The position numbers and the translations under genes were made by a program. This document shows positions 7,708 to 14,926 of a DNA stretch of 25,593 nt, piece after piece (within the stretch, counting starts at the first letter, position 1; every line of letters begins with the position of its first letter). Origin of the DNA: a virus. The notes under the pieces were generated by a model. That model saw only the letters and a list, made by a program, of their open reading frames with translations. It was not told the origin of the DNA and ran no database searches. The stretch spans positions 1 through 25,593 of the IMG/VR virus record IMGVR_UViG_3300017917_001467. One strand, given 5' to 3'.

Positions 7708-7739
7708 AATTTGTTTCCTCCGTGATTTTTGTTTTATTT

Positions 7740-8045
7740 TTATTTAACCATTAAAATTTCTGATTCTCTCAATAAAAGGTATTTGTTACCATTTATTTTG
7801 ATTTCTGTTCCTTGATGATAAGGTGGGATGATTACAGTATCTCCTACTTTTACACTCATTGGAATTAATACTCCACTTGCGGTGTAAATACCAGGTCCAA
7901 CTGCTTCTACCGTTGCCGTTTTTACATCATCTGTTTTAGCACTATCCGGAATGATAATACCACTTGCTGTTTTTTGTTCTCCACTTTCTGTTTCCGATAA
8001 AAGAACCCTGTCTCCTAACGGTCTTGCTAATACTTCTTCTGTCAT
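7740..8045 (-). CDS. groES: GroES-type co-chaperonin
   Basis: This 101-residue protein aligns along its length with bacterial GroES (about 97 aa). It has the start RPLGDRVLL, a mobile-loop region EQKTASGIIIPDSAK that would contact GroEL, VEAVGPG, VKVGDTVIIPPY and a C-terminal YLLLRESEILMVK. It would cap the host GroEL chamber to fold phage proteins, by analogy with T4 gp31, which does this for the major capsid protein although it has little sequence similarity to GroES. No GroEL is encoded here. The gene sits between the 5' nuclease and the helicase-linked small gene. The leader is A-rich (AAATAAAAAAAGTT before the ATG) and lacks a Shine-Dalgarno sequence, as in Bacteroidetes. The close match to cellular GroES suggests capture from a host. 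Confidence 0.93.
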   Translation of the reverse strand: MTEEVLARPLGDRVLLSETESGEQKTASGIIIPDSAKTDDVKTATVEAVGPGIYTASGVLIPMSVKVGDTVIIPPYHQGTEIKINGNKYLLLRESEILMVK

Positions 8046-8060
8046 AACTTTTTTTATTTT

Positions 8061-9119
8061 TTAAAATTTTGATATATGTGAGAATGTTGATTGTAACCAA
8101 TCAGTTACATTTGCAAATCCATCTAATATACGGTGTTTCAATCCTAATTTTAAAAATCCTTGTTTATCAAACTTAGGTGTTGGTTCATCGTATCTATCCA
8201 TAATCTTCATCCGTAAGTTTCCACTAAACATTGGTTCTGATAATTGCATCAATTTACGATTTCTTTTTAATATTTCCAAATTATTTTCAAATAATTCATG
8301 TGCTTTTGATTTTTTTGGAAGTGTTTGGATGTATTCTAAAATACTTTCAGTTGTTTGAGTAGTTTCTTCTGTAAGAATTGGAAATGCTTTTAGGATTGTT
8401 TTCGCACCCAAACCAGGTAATCCTTCTACATTGTCCGATTTATCACCATCAATCATTCTAAAATTGATAAAATTGTGTGGATGAAATCCGTATTCTTCGA
8501 TTACTTCATCAATTCCATACATTTTCTTTTTAGATGGTGAATAGGCACTTACATCTTTATTTACCAACTGAAGAAAATCCTTATCCGAACTCATTATTAC
8601 TACCTTTTCACCATCTTGTCGTAATGTGGTAGCAATATATGCCATAACATCATCTGCTTCAACTCCATCATAAATCATAATAGTTACAGGTAAAACGGAA
8701 AGTAGTTCTCCCAATGCAGACATTTGTCTTTTCATTGAAACACTTTCTTCTTCAGGATTCATCTCAACCGAAGCGGCTCTGTTCAATCTCATTTTGATTT
8801 TGTTCTTACCTCTTTCGGATTTGTAGCCGGAATAGATTTCCTTTCTACTTTGAGAACCCCCCTTACCATCAAATACGATTATAACTCTTGTGGGATTGAT
8901 TGTTCGGATGGCATAGCCGATACTCTTTAAAGTACCGACTATTCCTCCAATGTGGTCACCATTATCATTTAGATTAGGTGCTGTTGACCAGGAACGGATG
9001 AATGTGTTTAATCCATCAATGACCAGAGTTTTGGAGTTTCTGTGTAAATCTCCAAACTCATTGTGTTCCCTATCTATTTGTTGTAATATATCTAAATATT
9101 TCTTATTAATCTGATTCAT
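8061..9119 (-). CDS. 5'-3' exonuclease / flap endonuclease (T4 RNase H-like)
   Basis: This protein of 352 residues, counted from the ATG at 9119, has the PIN-like acidic residues of the Pol I 5'-nuclease/FEN family. Using that numbering they are D35 in VIDGLNT, D84 in VFDGKGG, the EADD cluster at 154-157, D179 and D181 in SSDKDF, and GDKSDNVEGLPGLG from about 225, which is the helix-turn-helix DNA-binding signature. It would remove RNA primers and 5' flaps during lagging-strand synthesis. The family A polymerase in this window has no such domain, so this separate enzyme would supply the activity. An upstream TTG (9143) keeps the frame open, but the ATG preceded by GGAGC is more likely; it overlaps the recA-like gene by 14 bases. 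Confidence 0.85.
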   Translation of the reverse strand: MNQINKKYLDILQQIDREHNEFGDLHRNSKTLVIDGLNTFIRSWSTAPNLNDNGDHIGGIVGTLKSIGYAIRTINPTRVIIVFDGKGGSQSRKEIYSGYKSERGKNKIKMRLNRAASVEMNPEEESVSMKRQMSALGELLSVLPVTIMIYDGVEADDVMAYIATTLRQDGEKVVIMSSDKDFLQLVNKDVSAYSPSKKKMYGIDEVIEEYGFHPHNFINFRMIDGDKSDNVEGLPGLGAKTILKAFPILTEETTQTTESILEYIQTLPKKSKAHELFENNLEILKRNRKLMQLSEPMFSGNLRMKIMDRYDEPTPKFDKQGFLKLGLKHRILDGFANVTDWLQSTFSHISKF

Positions 9120-10206
9120 TTGCTCCGTCCGTTGTAATTTCAACTTCTTCCATTGCTGAATTTTTGTATTGTAATATAGTTGCTTCGCAAATTCTACGAT
9201 AAATCTGGTCTTTCAAATCTTCGTTTTCTAACATCTTAGCGAAATCTTTAGATTGGAATTTAGAAATCTCACCGGTTTCTGTATCAGTATATTCATACCA
9301 TGCACCGGCTTGCTTTACGATTTTGTTTTCTTTCATAACCGCTAACCAACCACCGTAATTATCAATACCTCTATCAAAGAAAATATCGAAATCCGCGTGT
9401 CTTAATGGTGGTCCCATTCTGTTTTTGATAACCTGACATCTTACTTTGATACCAACAATCTTATCACCTGCTTTTAGTTGTCCCATATTCTTCAAACGAA
9501 CTCTTACAGATGCGTGAAATGCCAATGCTTTACCACCTGAAGTTGTCCAAGGGTCACCAAACATTGCGTTCATTTTCTGTCTTAATTGGTTTGTGAATAT
9601 AAGTGCAATTGATTGTCTACCAATCATATTGGTAATCTTTCTCATTGCTTTTGAGATGATGATTGCTTTATCAGTTGCGTAACCATCCTTATCATAATCA
9701 GCTTCTAACTCTTTCTTTGTAGATGCTGCCGCAACTGAATCAACTACGATAGTTACTAATCGGTCTTTATCACCTTTTCTAACTTGTTCAATAATTGTTT
9801 CACATGCTTCAAAAATACCTTCTACGGTATCAACTGAAACATATAGGAGTTTAGATACATCTACCCCAATTGCTTCTAAAAATTCCCTACTTACTGCGGT
9901 TTCCGTATCAATCAATACTGCAACTCCACCCTTCTTTTGGGTTTCTGCTAAGAGATGGGCAGAGAGCAGAGATTTTCCACTCTGCTCTAAACCCGTAATC
10001 TCTGCAATACGACCAACTGGCAAACCTCCATAAGGTCTGTTAGAGATTGCCACATCCAACATTGCGTTACCTGTTGATAACCAATCTTTTACATTTGTAG
10101 GTGCATCACCACCTTCATCTGTAAGGAAGTATGCAATCTTACCATCCTTATTTTGTTTATTGAGGGATTCCGCAAGAACACTTGCTAAATCTTCATTTCT
10201 TGCCAT
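9106..10206 (-). CDS. RecA/UvsX-like recombinase
   Basis: This 366-residue protein has RecA core motifs: Walker A GLEQSGKS (72-79), the catalytic glutamate in DTETA (E102), Walker B VTIVVDSVAA (151-160), and the DNA-binding loop region FTNQLRQKMNAMFGDPWTTSGGKALAF. It forms filaments on single-stranded DNA and drives strand exchange, which in T4-like phages underlies recombination-dependent replication. It is similar in size to bacterial RecA (about 350 aa), and its C-terminal domain differs, ending in an acidic tail (EEVEITTDGANESD). It follows SSB by 14 bases and overlaps the 5' nuclease, so SSB, recombinase and nuclease are probably one transcript from the promoter at 11178-11208. Whether it is closer to UvsX or RecA needs a tree. 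Confidence 0.9.
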   Translation of the reverse strand: MARNEDLASVLAESLNKQNKDGKIAYFLTDEGGDAPTNVKDWLSTGNAMLDVAISNRPYGGLPVGRIAEITGLEQSGKSLLSAHLLAETQKKGGVAVLIDTETAVSREFLEAIGVDVSKLLYVSVDTVEGIFEACETIIEQVRKGDKDRLVTIVVDSVAAASTKKELEADYDKDGYATDKAIIISKAMRKITNMIGRQSIALIFTNQLRQKMNAMFGDPWTTSGGKALAFHASVRVRLKNMGQLKAGDKIVGIKVRCQVIKNRMGPPLRHADFDIFFDRGIDNYGGWLAVMKENKIVKQAGAWYEYTDTETGEISKFQSKDFAKMLENEDLKDQIYRRICEATILQYKNSAMEEVEITTDGANESD

Positions 10207-10220
10207 AATTGTAACTAATT

Positions 10221-11078
10221 TTAGTTGTTAAATAAATCATCGAATGCCGATGCTACATCATCTTTTGGTGCTGATGATTTTGGTGCTTCATCTTCCCAAG
10301 GAAGGTCAGTTTTCAACTCTTCTGTTGGTTTTGCTGTTGCATATTCCGGAGTTGATACTGTTGGTGAAGATACCGGTGCTTTTGGTGCAGATAATTCTGC
10401 TACTACATCATCATCCTCTGCTGCACCTGCCGATGGGTTCAACCAATTTTCAAGAATACCTTTTAATTCGTTGTAAGATAATTCTTGATACAACTCTGTA
10501 ATTTCTTTCTGTCCTTCTAATAATTGTTGAACTGTTGCAGGGTCATCGTGCAATTTAGTAGTTGCAGGTTTTACTCTAATTGTAGTTGTTGGATAAGAAG
10601 TACCTGATTCTTCTGCCGAAGTTACTTCTAATACGATATCTCTACCACTATTAGGGTCAGTGATATCTCCGTAATCCGGGTCAGCGATGTATCCTAAGAT
10701 ATCCTGATAAACGGTTTTACCAAATCCCCAAAACTTAACACCTTCATTTTCTTTACCTCTTACGATAACAGGTGCGAAAGTTCTTAATTTTGGTTCCATT
10801 TTCTTACCTGCTTTCCAATCATCAGTATCACCTGTTCTTTTAAGTTTTTCTGCAAACTCTACGATTGGGTCAGGTCTACCAAATGAAATTGGAGATAAGT
10901 AAGTTTTGTTGTTAATGTTGTAGTGAAAATACAATTCAATGAAAGGATTATCTTTGTTGAATTTGTAAGGTACTAAACGAATTTGAGATTTTCCGTTTGC
11001 TGGCTTCCAGATTGAGTCAGACTTTTTTGTGTTGTTTTGTAGAGAACTAAATCTCTTCAGTGCTAATGAAATGTCCAT
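10221..11078 (-). CDS. gp32-like single-stranded DNA-binding protein
   Basis: This 285-residue protein has the organisation of T4 gp32 (301 aa). A short basic N-terminus (MDISLALKRF) suits cooperative binding. A core follows with KSQIRLVPYKFNKDNPFIELYFHY and a proline-rich segment, then a low-complexity linker rich in A, P, S and T, and an acidic tip (DDVASAFDDLFNN) that would recruit replication partners. The zinc-binding Cys/His cluster of T4 gp32 is not present: the equivalent region reads LSPISFGRPDPIVEF. It coats single-stranded DNA at forks and recombination intermediates. Its place directly before the recombinase supports the call. Its long leader carries a promoter, a hairpin and TTAAAA repeats that look like an autogenous operator. 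A different OB-fold SSB remains possible. Confidence 0.78.
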   Translation of the reverse strand: MDISLALKRFSSLQNNTKKSDSIWKPANGKSQIRLVPYKFNKDNPFIELYFHYNINNKTYLSPISFGRPDPIVEFAEKLKRTGDTDDWKAGKKMEPKLRTFAPVIVRGKENEGVKFWGFGKTVYQDILGYIADPDYGDITDPNSGRDIVLEVTSAEESGTSYPTTTIRVKPATTKLHDDPATVQQLLEGQKEITELYQELSYNELKGILENWLNPSAGAAEDDDVVAELSAPKAPVSSPTVSTPEYATAKPTEELKTDLPWEDEAPKSSAPKDDVASAFDDLFNN

Positions 11079-11082
11079 TACT

Positions 11083-11122
11083 TTTTAAGTTTTAAATGTT
11101 AATAAATTGTTTTAAGTTTTAA
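11083..11122 (-). repeat. Two exact 13-nt TTAAAACTTAAAA repeats in SSB leader
   Basis: On the minus strand the 13-mer TTAAAACTTAAAA occurs exactly twice, at 11083-11095 and 11110-11122, 27 bases apart, giving four TTAAAA units between the leader hairpin and the ATG at 11078. The whole stretch is G-poor and should be unstructured RNA. T4 gene 32 mRNA carries UUAAA-like repeats before its start codon where gp32 binds, so I read these as candidate SSB binding sites. Confidence 0.6.
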
Positions 11123-11160
11123 GGTTATATTGCAATATTCCTACTACTAAATATAACCTT
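11121..11160 (-). promoter_or_regulatory. 11-bp hairpin in SSB mRNA leader
   Basis: Bases 11121-11131 (aaggttatatt on the plus strand) are perfectly complementary to 11150-11160, with an 18-base loop. The loop side also contains a palindrome ATATTGCAATAT, so an alternative fold exists. In the minus transcript it is followed by A-rich sequence, not a U-run, so it is a leader structure rather than a terminator for these genes. On the plus strand it is followed by T7, but no plus-strand genes exist here. Confidence 0.6.
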
Positions 11161-11177
11161 TTTTTATTTTTGTTACA

Positions 11178-11208
11178 CAAATATACGATAAATTTTTATA
11201 TTTTCCAA
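11178..11208 (-). promoter_or_regulatory. Bacteroidetes-type promoter for SSB operon
   Basis: On the minus strand TTG (11206-11208) is followed after 20 bp by TATATTTG (11178-11185), preceded by CG. It is a perfect match to the Bacteroidetes promoter pattern and lies in the gap between the Nmad1-like gene and SSB. A start near 11174 gives a leader of about 95 bases that includes the hairpin and repeats. Confidence 0.7.
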
Positions 11209-11210
11209 GT

Positions 11211-11558
11211 TTATTTTGCCCACTTTCCTCTTTGTACTAATTGGGCAATTATACCATATACGGATAGGTCCTGATAGGTATCTTGGATTGATTCTCCAAC
11301 CTCATCTGGCTGTCCTAATACTACCAATTGCTTCAATCTTTGTACCTTATCATTGATTCTAAACCAAAGACCTGTGAGTGATAATTTTACATCTTCTTTT
11401 GTTTCCAATGGAGTTCCTACGGAAATATTACCAGGTCCATAGTTTCTTTGTTTTTTACAAAATGTTTCATACATCTCTGCTTGAATTTTCTTAAATTCTT
11501 CACAAGTTTGGGGATACGTTCTTTCACAGAACTCAATTGCACTTTCTTCTTTTTTCAT
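11211..11558 (-). CDS. Nmad1/DUF1599-like protein
   Basis: This 115-residue all-helical protein has the pattern I associate with Nmad1 (formerly DUF1599, nucleotide-modification-associated domain 1): KKQRNYGPGN near residue 36, then LTGLWFRINDKVQRLKQL, then ESIQDTYQDLSVYGIIAQL. Such proteins occur in phages near nucleotide metabolism or DNA-modification genes, and their biochemical role is not settled. The conserved Asp/Glu and Lys/Arg residues on repeating helices recall MazG-like nucleotide pyrophosphatases, which is the main alternative. It precedes the SSB promoter. Bases 11561-11591 just upstream resemble a degenerate copy of that promoter region. Confidence 0.6.
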   Translation of the reverse strand: MKKEESAIEFCERTYPQTCEEFKKIQAEMYETFCKKQRNYGPGNISVGTPLETKEDVKLSLTGLWFRINDKVQRLKQLVVLGQPDEVGESIQDTYQDLSVYGIIAQLVQRGKWAK

Positions 11559-11578
11559 AACTTATTTATATTGATTTT

Positions 11579-11881
11579 TTATATTTTCCAAAACTGCCAC
11601 CATTTCTTTTTGTTTTTCGATTTATCTGCAAATGGTTCTGTATTACTATAACAATTTACTACTCCACCATATCTCGCCGTCATCATTGATGCAAAGATGT
11701 GATGATATTCTGGTGGTATATCTTTAAAATCTGCTTTGATTTGTATATCCAACTCAACTAACTCATTTCCATTTCCAGTAAATAATGATAACCTATCTTT
11801 CATATAAACAATTGTTGATGTGTTTATAATAAGGTTTTGAATACCGTTGATTGTAAACTGTGTTTTCTTTTTTCTTGCCAT
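11579..11881 (-). CDS. Hypothetical protein with basic-aromatic tail, 100 aa
   Basis: This 100-residue protein of unknown family has a basic start (MARKKKTQF), an alternating beta-type middle, and a striking tail KSKNKKKWWQFWKI. The Trp-rich basic tail could contact a membrane surface or nucleic acid; that is inference. Its ATG overlaps the stop of the preceding 40-aa frame (TAATG), indicating coupled translation. No catalytic motif or cysteine cluster is visible (one Cys only). Confidence 0.6.
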   Translation of the reverse strand: MARKKKTQFTINGIQNLIINTSTIVYMKDRLSLFTGNGNELVELDIQIKADFKDIPPEYHHIFASMMTARYGGVVNCYSNTEPFADKSKNKKKWWQFWKI

Positions 11882-12003
11882 TATCTATCTCCCCACTTTT
11901 TTTTCATATACAAATTATATTGTTCTCTTTTGTTTCCATTATAGAGAAAATACGCAATGTAATAATCAAACCAAAAATCAATTTTTCTTAATAACTTTTT
12001 CAT
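11881..12003 (-). CDS. Small basic-aromatic protein, 40 aa, unknown
   Basis: This very short frame starts at ATG 12003 inside the end of the 109-aa gene (26-base overlap) and stops with TAA sharing a base with the ATG of the 100-aa gene (TAATG). The protein is MKKLLRKIDFWFDYYIAYFL followed by a basic part. The hydrophobic aromatic stretch FWFDYYIAYFLY could lie on a membrane. Support is positional: it fills the only gap between two genes with typical overlapping junctions at both ends. Chance remains possible at this length. Confidence 0.45.
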   Translation of the reverse strand: MKKLLRKIDFWFDYYIAYFLYNGNKREQYNLYMKKKWGDR

Positions 12004-12307
12004 TTTTCTTTTTTAATTTATTTTGAAGTTTTACACATAATGCACACATTTCGTATTCTTCATGCTTCAATAGAGTTTGCATGTTTTGTTCTATCAGTTC
12101 TACGAATTCTTTACTTTCGATTGATAGGGTTATTACAAAGAGTTCTCTGAATATTATTTCTGCAAAATCAACCTTTGTTTTTTTATTTCTAATGCCGTAA
12201 TCTACTGCGTGGATAATTGCCTTTGATATTTCTACTTCGTTTTTTTCGAAAATATCAACAGGTTTATCACTGTGTAATTGAATTGGAATAAATTTCGATT
12301 TTGGCAT
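11978..12307 (-). CDS. Hypothetical helical protein, 109 aa
   Basis: This 109-residue protein of unknown family is mainly helical and charged, with a Lys-rich end (KLKKKNEKVIKKN) and three residues HEEYEMCALCVK forming a small CxxC near residue 90. Its start is notable: the -7 element of a promoter (12312-12319) ends four bases before the ATG at 12307, so transcripts would begin at or next to the start codon. It heads a short run of unknown genes leading to the Nmad1-like gene. No membrane segment is evident. Confidence 0.6.
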   Translation of the reverse strand: MPKSKFIPIQLHSDKPVDIFEKNEVEISKAIIHAVDYGIRNKKTKVDFAEIIFRELFVITLSIESKEFVELIEQNMQTLLKHEEYEMCALCVKLQNKLKKKNEKVIKKN

Positions 12308-12311
12308 AAAC

Positions 12312-12342
12312 CAAATATACGAAAAATATTTTAGAACTCCAA
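12312..12342 (-). promoter_or_regulatory. Bacteroidetes-type promoter abutting the 109-aa gene
   Basis: On the minus strand TTG (12340-12342) is followed after 20 bp by TATATTTG (12312-12319), preceded by CG. The -7 element is separated from the ATG at 12307 by only GTTT, so the message should have little or no leader. It shares 17 consecutive bases (plus strand CAAATATACGAAAAATA) with the polymerase promoter. Confidence 0.65.
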
Positions 12343-12738
12343 ATTTTGAGTGTTAAAAGTTTTAAATACTTTTGTGGAAATTTTTTTATACCCGTTATTT
12401 GATGTGGTTAAGATACAATTTCTAAAATCTTCCCAATCTATTTGGAATGATGTATCAATCTGCCCTCCTGTTTTTGATTTAATAACTTCGTTTAAGGCAT
12501 TTATGGTATAAATGGTGTTTGATTGTTTTTTTCTGTGAACTAAGATAGTTTTCCATTCGGAATCAATAGGTGCTGAACCTTTTTCTACATTAAATGTGAT
12601 AAATAACTCATCCTCATTTAACTTACTTTCTAAAACAAATACATTATTATTCTGTAAAATGTAATTTTTTAGTATAAAATCTATCGAAGTATCTAATTGT
12701 CCTTTGGTTGTAAACAGACACAATAGTTGTGTATTCAT
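12331..12738 (-). CDS. Hypothetical protein, 135 aa
   Basis: This 135-residue protein of unknown family appears to be mixed alpha/beta: strands LLCLFTT, VFVLESKL, LFITFNV and KTILVHRK alternate with helices. No catalytic motif stands out. It is preceded by an 85-base gap after the 699-aa gene with no recognisable promoter, and its last codons contain the -33 part of the next promoter. The compact fold and lack of low complexity suggest a soluble accessory protein. Confidence 0.6.
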   Translation of the reverse strand: MNTQLLCLFTTKGQLDTSIDFILKNYILQNNNVFVLESKLNEDELFITFNVEKGSAPIDSEWKTILVHRKKQSNTIYTINALNEVIKSKTGGQIDTSFQIDWEDFRNCILTTSNNGYKKISTKVFKTFNTQNLEF

Positions 12739-12823
12739 TTTGGTTCTATCTTTATTTAATATAATCTTAAATAAGTATAAAATTTTAATTCAAAGGTGTG
12801 TTTTTTACACATCAATCTTTAAC

Positions 12824-14923
12824 TTATGCTTTTTTTCTTACATCTACTTTTGACGCCACGCATTGTCTTAAACCTTTTCCTAGTTTTTTCTCAACTTTTT
12901 TGCTTTCACCAGATGTTCTCCAACTATCCTCTGCTAATGAAACTGTTCCTGATTCGTTTGTGATTTCAATATAACCAGTAGTTGCATTTATTCTACATCT
13001 TTGTAACAAATGACGGTTTAATTTATCTCTACCCTCTTTTGTTTTTATTTCACCTTTAAAATCACTTAATTCTGCCAAACATCCTCTAAAATCTTCTGGT
13101 CTACTTGCTCTTATACCTGTAACTGCTGCAAGGTTTTTATCAAAGTTTTCAACCATTAAATCAAAATGCATTGAATGCATTACAGTTGATATGTATGCCG
13201 AAGTATGAGGTCCATTGTTTCCATCTTTATCAGGAAATCCTTTCACTTTATCTGCTTCCGTAATAGAACGTACTACATCATTGTGAACCGCTCCAACTAA
13301 ATCTTTTTCATCATTTTTGTTTTTAATTGCAGATGAAATTGCTGGTGAACCAAAATTTATATCAGAATACTTTTCTATTTTCTTTCTTTCCTGTGCAAAC
13401 TCACCAACTTTTGTTAAAATTTTACCAAAAGTACCATATGAAACCGATTTTCCATTGGATTCTTCTTCTTTCATATATGTTTGTACCGATGTAAGAAGTT
13501 CTTTATTTGTTATAGATTTTAAATCTAAATTATTATTTAATGCCCATTTTTGAAATCCTTTATGCATTTTTAATGAATCCATATAAGGTTTCATTTCTTC
13601 TATTTCAGTAAATTTTACAAAATCGTCATCTAATTTTAATGATGAAAATGCTCTGTTTGTTGCCTGTTTACCATCTGCACATTTAGTAATACCATCATCT
13701 ATTGTAGATATAACTTCATTGGATACTTCCTCTCCAAAATTATTTTTAATAACACTTAACATATATTCTGGTGTTGTGTTAGCCCACATATCTTCCAAAT
13801 TATTTTGTTTTTTGTTTGTAATATGGAATACAGTTGTTCTTTCTTTACCATCTTTTCCAATTACCATAGTATCATTAAACCCTAATTTTTCAAAAGCTCT
13901 AACTTCTCTTTCATAATGTTCAATATCATCCTTATTGCCAGATTGTTTTGCTTTTTCTAATTGGTCGTATAAGTGTGTTTTTATTGAATCATCTACTCCA
14001 CCTTCTTTTGGATTTGATTGTATTACGTGATAATCTTTTGATGTATCTATATTACTACCACTTTTAACTTCATTCAAAGTTGCAAATGCACCATCAAATG
14101 AAGCATCTGTCCAATCTCTTAATGCTTTATCATTTTTGCCAAATCCTTGCTTACCACCCTTATGCCACAATGAATCTGGATTATCTTCTAATCTTTGTTT
14201 TTCTAAATCACCAAACACTTTTCTTGCTGCAATATATTCAACCGCTTCATCTGTGGAAACTCCCAATTGTTCCGAAATGGTTTTTATTTTTTTAGCATTT
14301 ACTTTTGCATTTGAAATTATATTTTGTTTTTCAGTTTCAATTAACTCATTATTTTGTTTACGCCACTTTTCATATCCACCGTTTTTGAATTGATTCGCAG
14401 TACTTGTCAATCTGGCTTCACCATAAGATGGAACTGAACCACCTGCACCTGCAATTCCCATATCCCTCTGTTTGTTAGTTTCATCTGATGCATTTATAAC
14501 TAAAGAAATATCTCCTTTATTTAAAGTTTGACGTATTTCTTCTTGTTGTTGATTTAGTTTTCTTAATTGTGGTTTGGTTGGTGATACTTTTTCCTTATCA
14601 AAAATATTAGGTGTTGGTTCTTTTTTCTTATTAGTTTCTTTTTCTTTTTCTATTTCTGCAGGAGTTGGTTTGACGTGTGCATCTGGATTAAAATTTTTAA
14701 CTGTATAAACATTTCCAGTTTTTTTGTTTTTTACAATCTCATCCTCTTTTAGAATAGTAAACCATTTACTTGCTTTTTGGGCAAGTTCGGTTGGTGAAGA
14801 TACTTTATGCTCTTTTAGAACTTCGATTAACTCTTTAACCTGATGTTCTTTTGTAAGGTCAATAATACCCTCTGGAACTCTGTAACTTAATTCCAATAAT
14901 ATTTCGTCAAAATTTGGAAACAT
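12824..14923 (-). CDS. Large putative virion/internal protein, 699 aa, unknown
   Basis: This long protein has an N-terminal helical module of about 60 residues (MFPNFDEILLELSYRVPEG, then ELIEVLKEH and ELAQKASKWF), a charged linker rich in K, E, P and T (about 65-125), and a long, mostly helical body of about 550 residues. I recognise no enzyme family. The first residues contain ILLEL, compatible with the (I/L)xE cleavage consensus of T4-type prohead proteases. The two genes upstream have clearer leaders of this kind, so an internal or core head protein is plausible. A histidine cluster in HTSAYISTVMHSMHFD near the C-terminus might bind metal. It starts 3 bases after the 328-aa gene stop and is probably cotranscribed with it. 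Function remains open. Confidence 0.6.
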   Translation of the reverse strand: MFPNFDEILLELSYRVPEGIIDLTKEHQVKELIEVLKEHKVSSPTELAQKASKWFTILKEDEIVKNKKTGNVYTVKNFNPDAHVKPTPAEIEKEKETNKKKEPTPNIFDKEKVSPTKPQLRKLNQQQEEIRQTLNKGDISLVINASDETNKQRDMGIAGAGGSVPSYGEARLTSTANQFKNGGYEKWRKQNNELIETEKQNIISNAKVNAKKIKTISEQLGVSTDEAVEYIAARKVFGDLEKQRLEDNPDSLWHKGGKQGFGKNDKALRDWTDASFDGAFATLNEVKSGSNIDTSKDYHVIQSNPKEGGVDDSIKTHLYDQLEKAKQSGNKDDIEHYEREVRAFEKLGFNDTMVIGKDGKERTTVFHITNKKQNNLEDMWANTTPEYMLSVIKNNFGEEVSNEVISTIDDGITKCADGKQATNRAFSSLKLDDDFVKFTEIEEMKPYMDSLKMHKGFQKWALNNNLDLKSITNKELLTSVQTYMKEEESNGKSVSYGTFGKILTKVGEFAQERKKIEKYSDINFGSPAISSAIKNKNDEKDLVGAVHNDVVRSITEADKVKGFPDKDGNNGPHTSAYISTVMHSMHFDLMVENFDKNLAAVTGIRASRPEDFRGCLAELSDFKGEIKTKEGRDKLNRHLLQRCRINATTGYIEITNESGTVSLAEDSWRTSGESKKVEKKLGKGLRQCVASKVDVRKKA

Positions 14924-14926
14924 ATT

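Noticed and set aside
11561-11572. TATAAATA resembling a T4 late promoter before the Nmad1-like gene
   Set aside because: It is a single occurrence right against the ATG and is not repeated before the structural genes; it is expected by chance at this AT content.
12797-12811. Small hairpin TGTGT/ACACA after the 699-aa gene as a terminator
   Set aside because: It is only 5 AT-rich base pairs with no U-run downstream; too weak to call.
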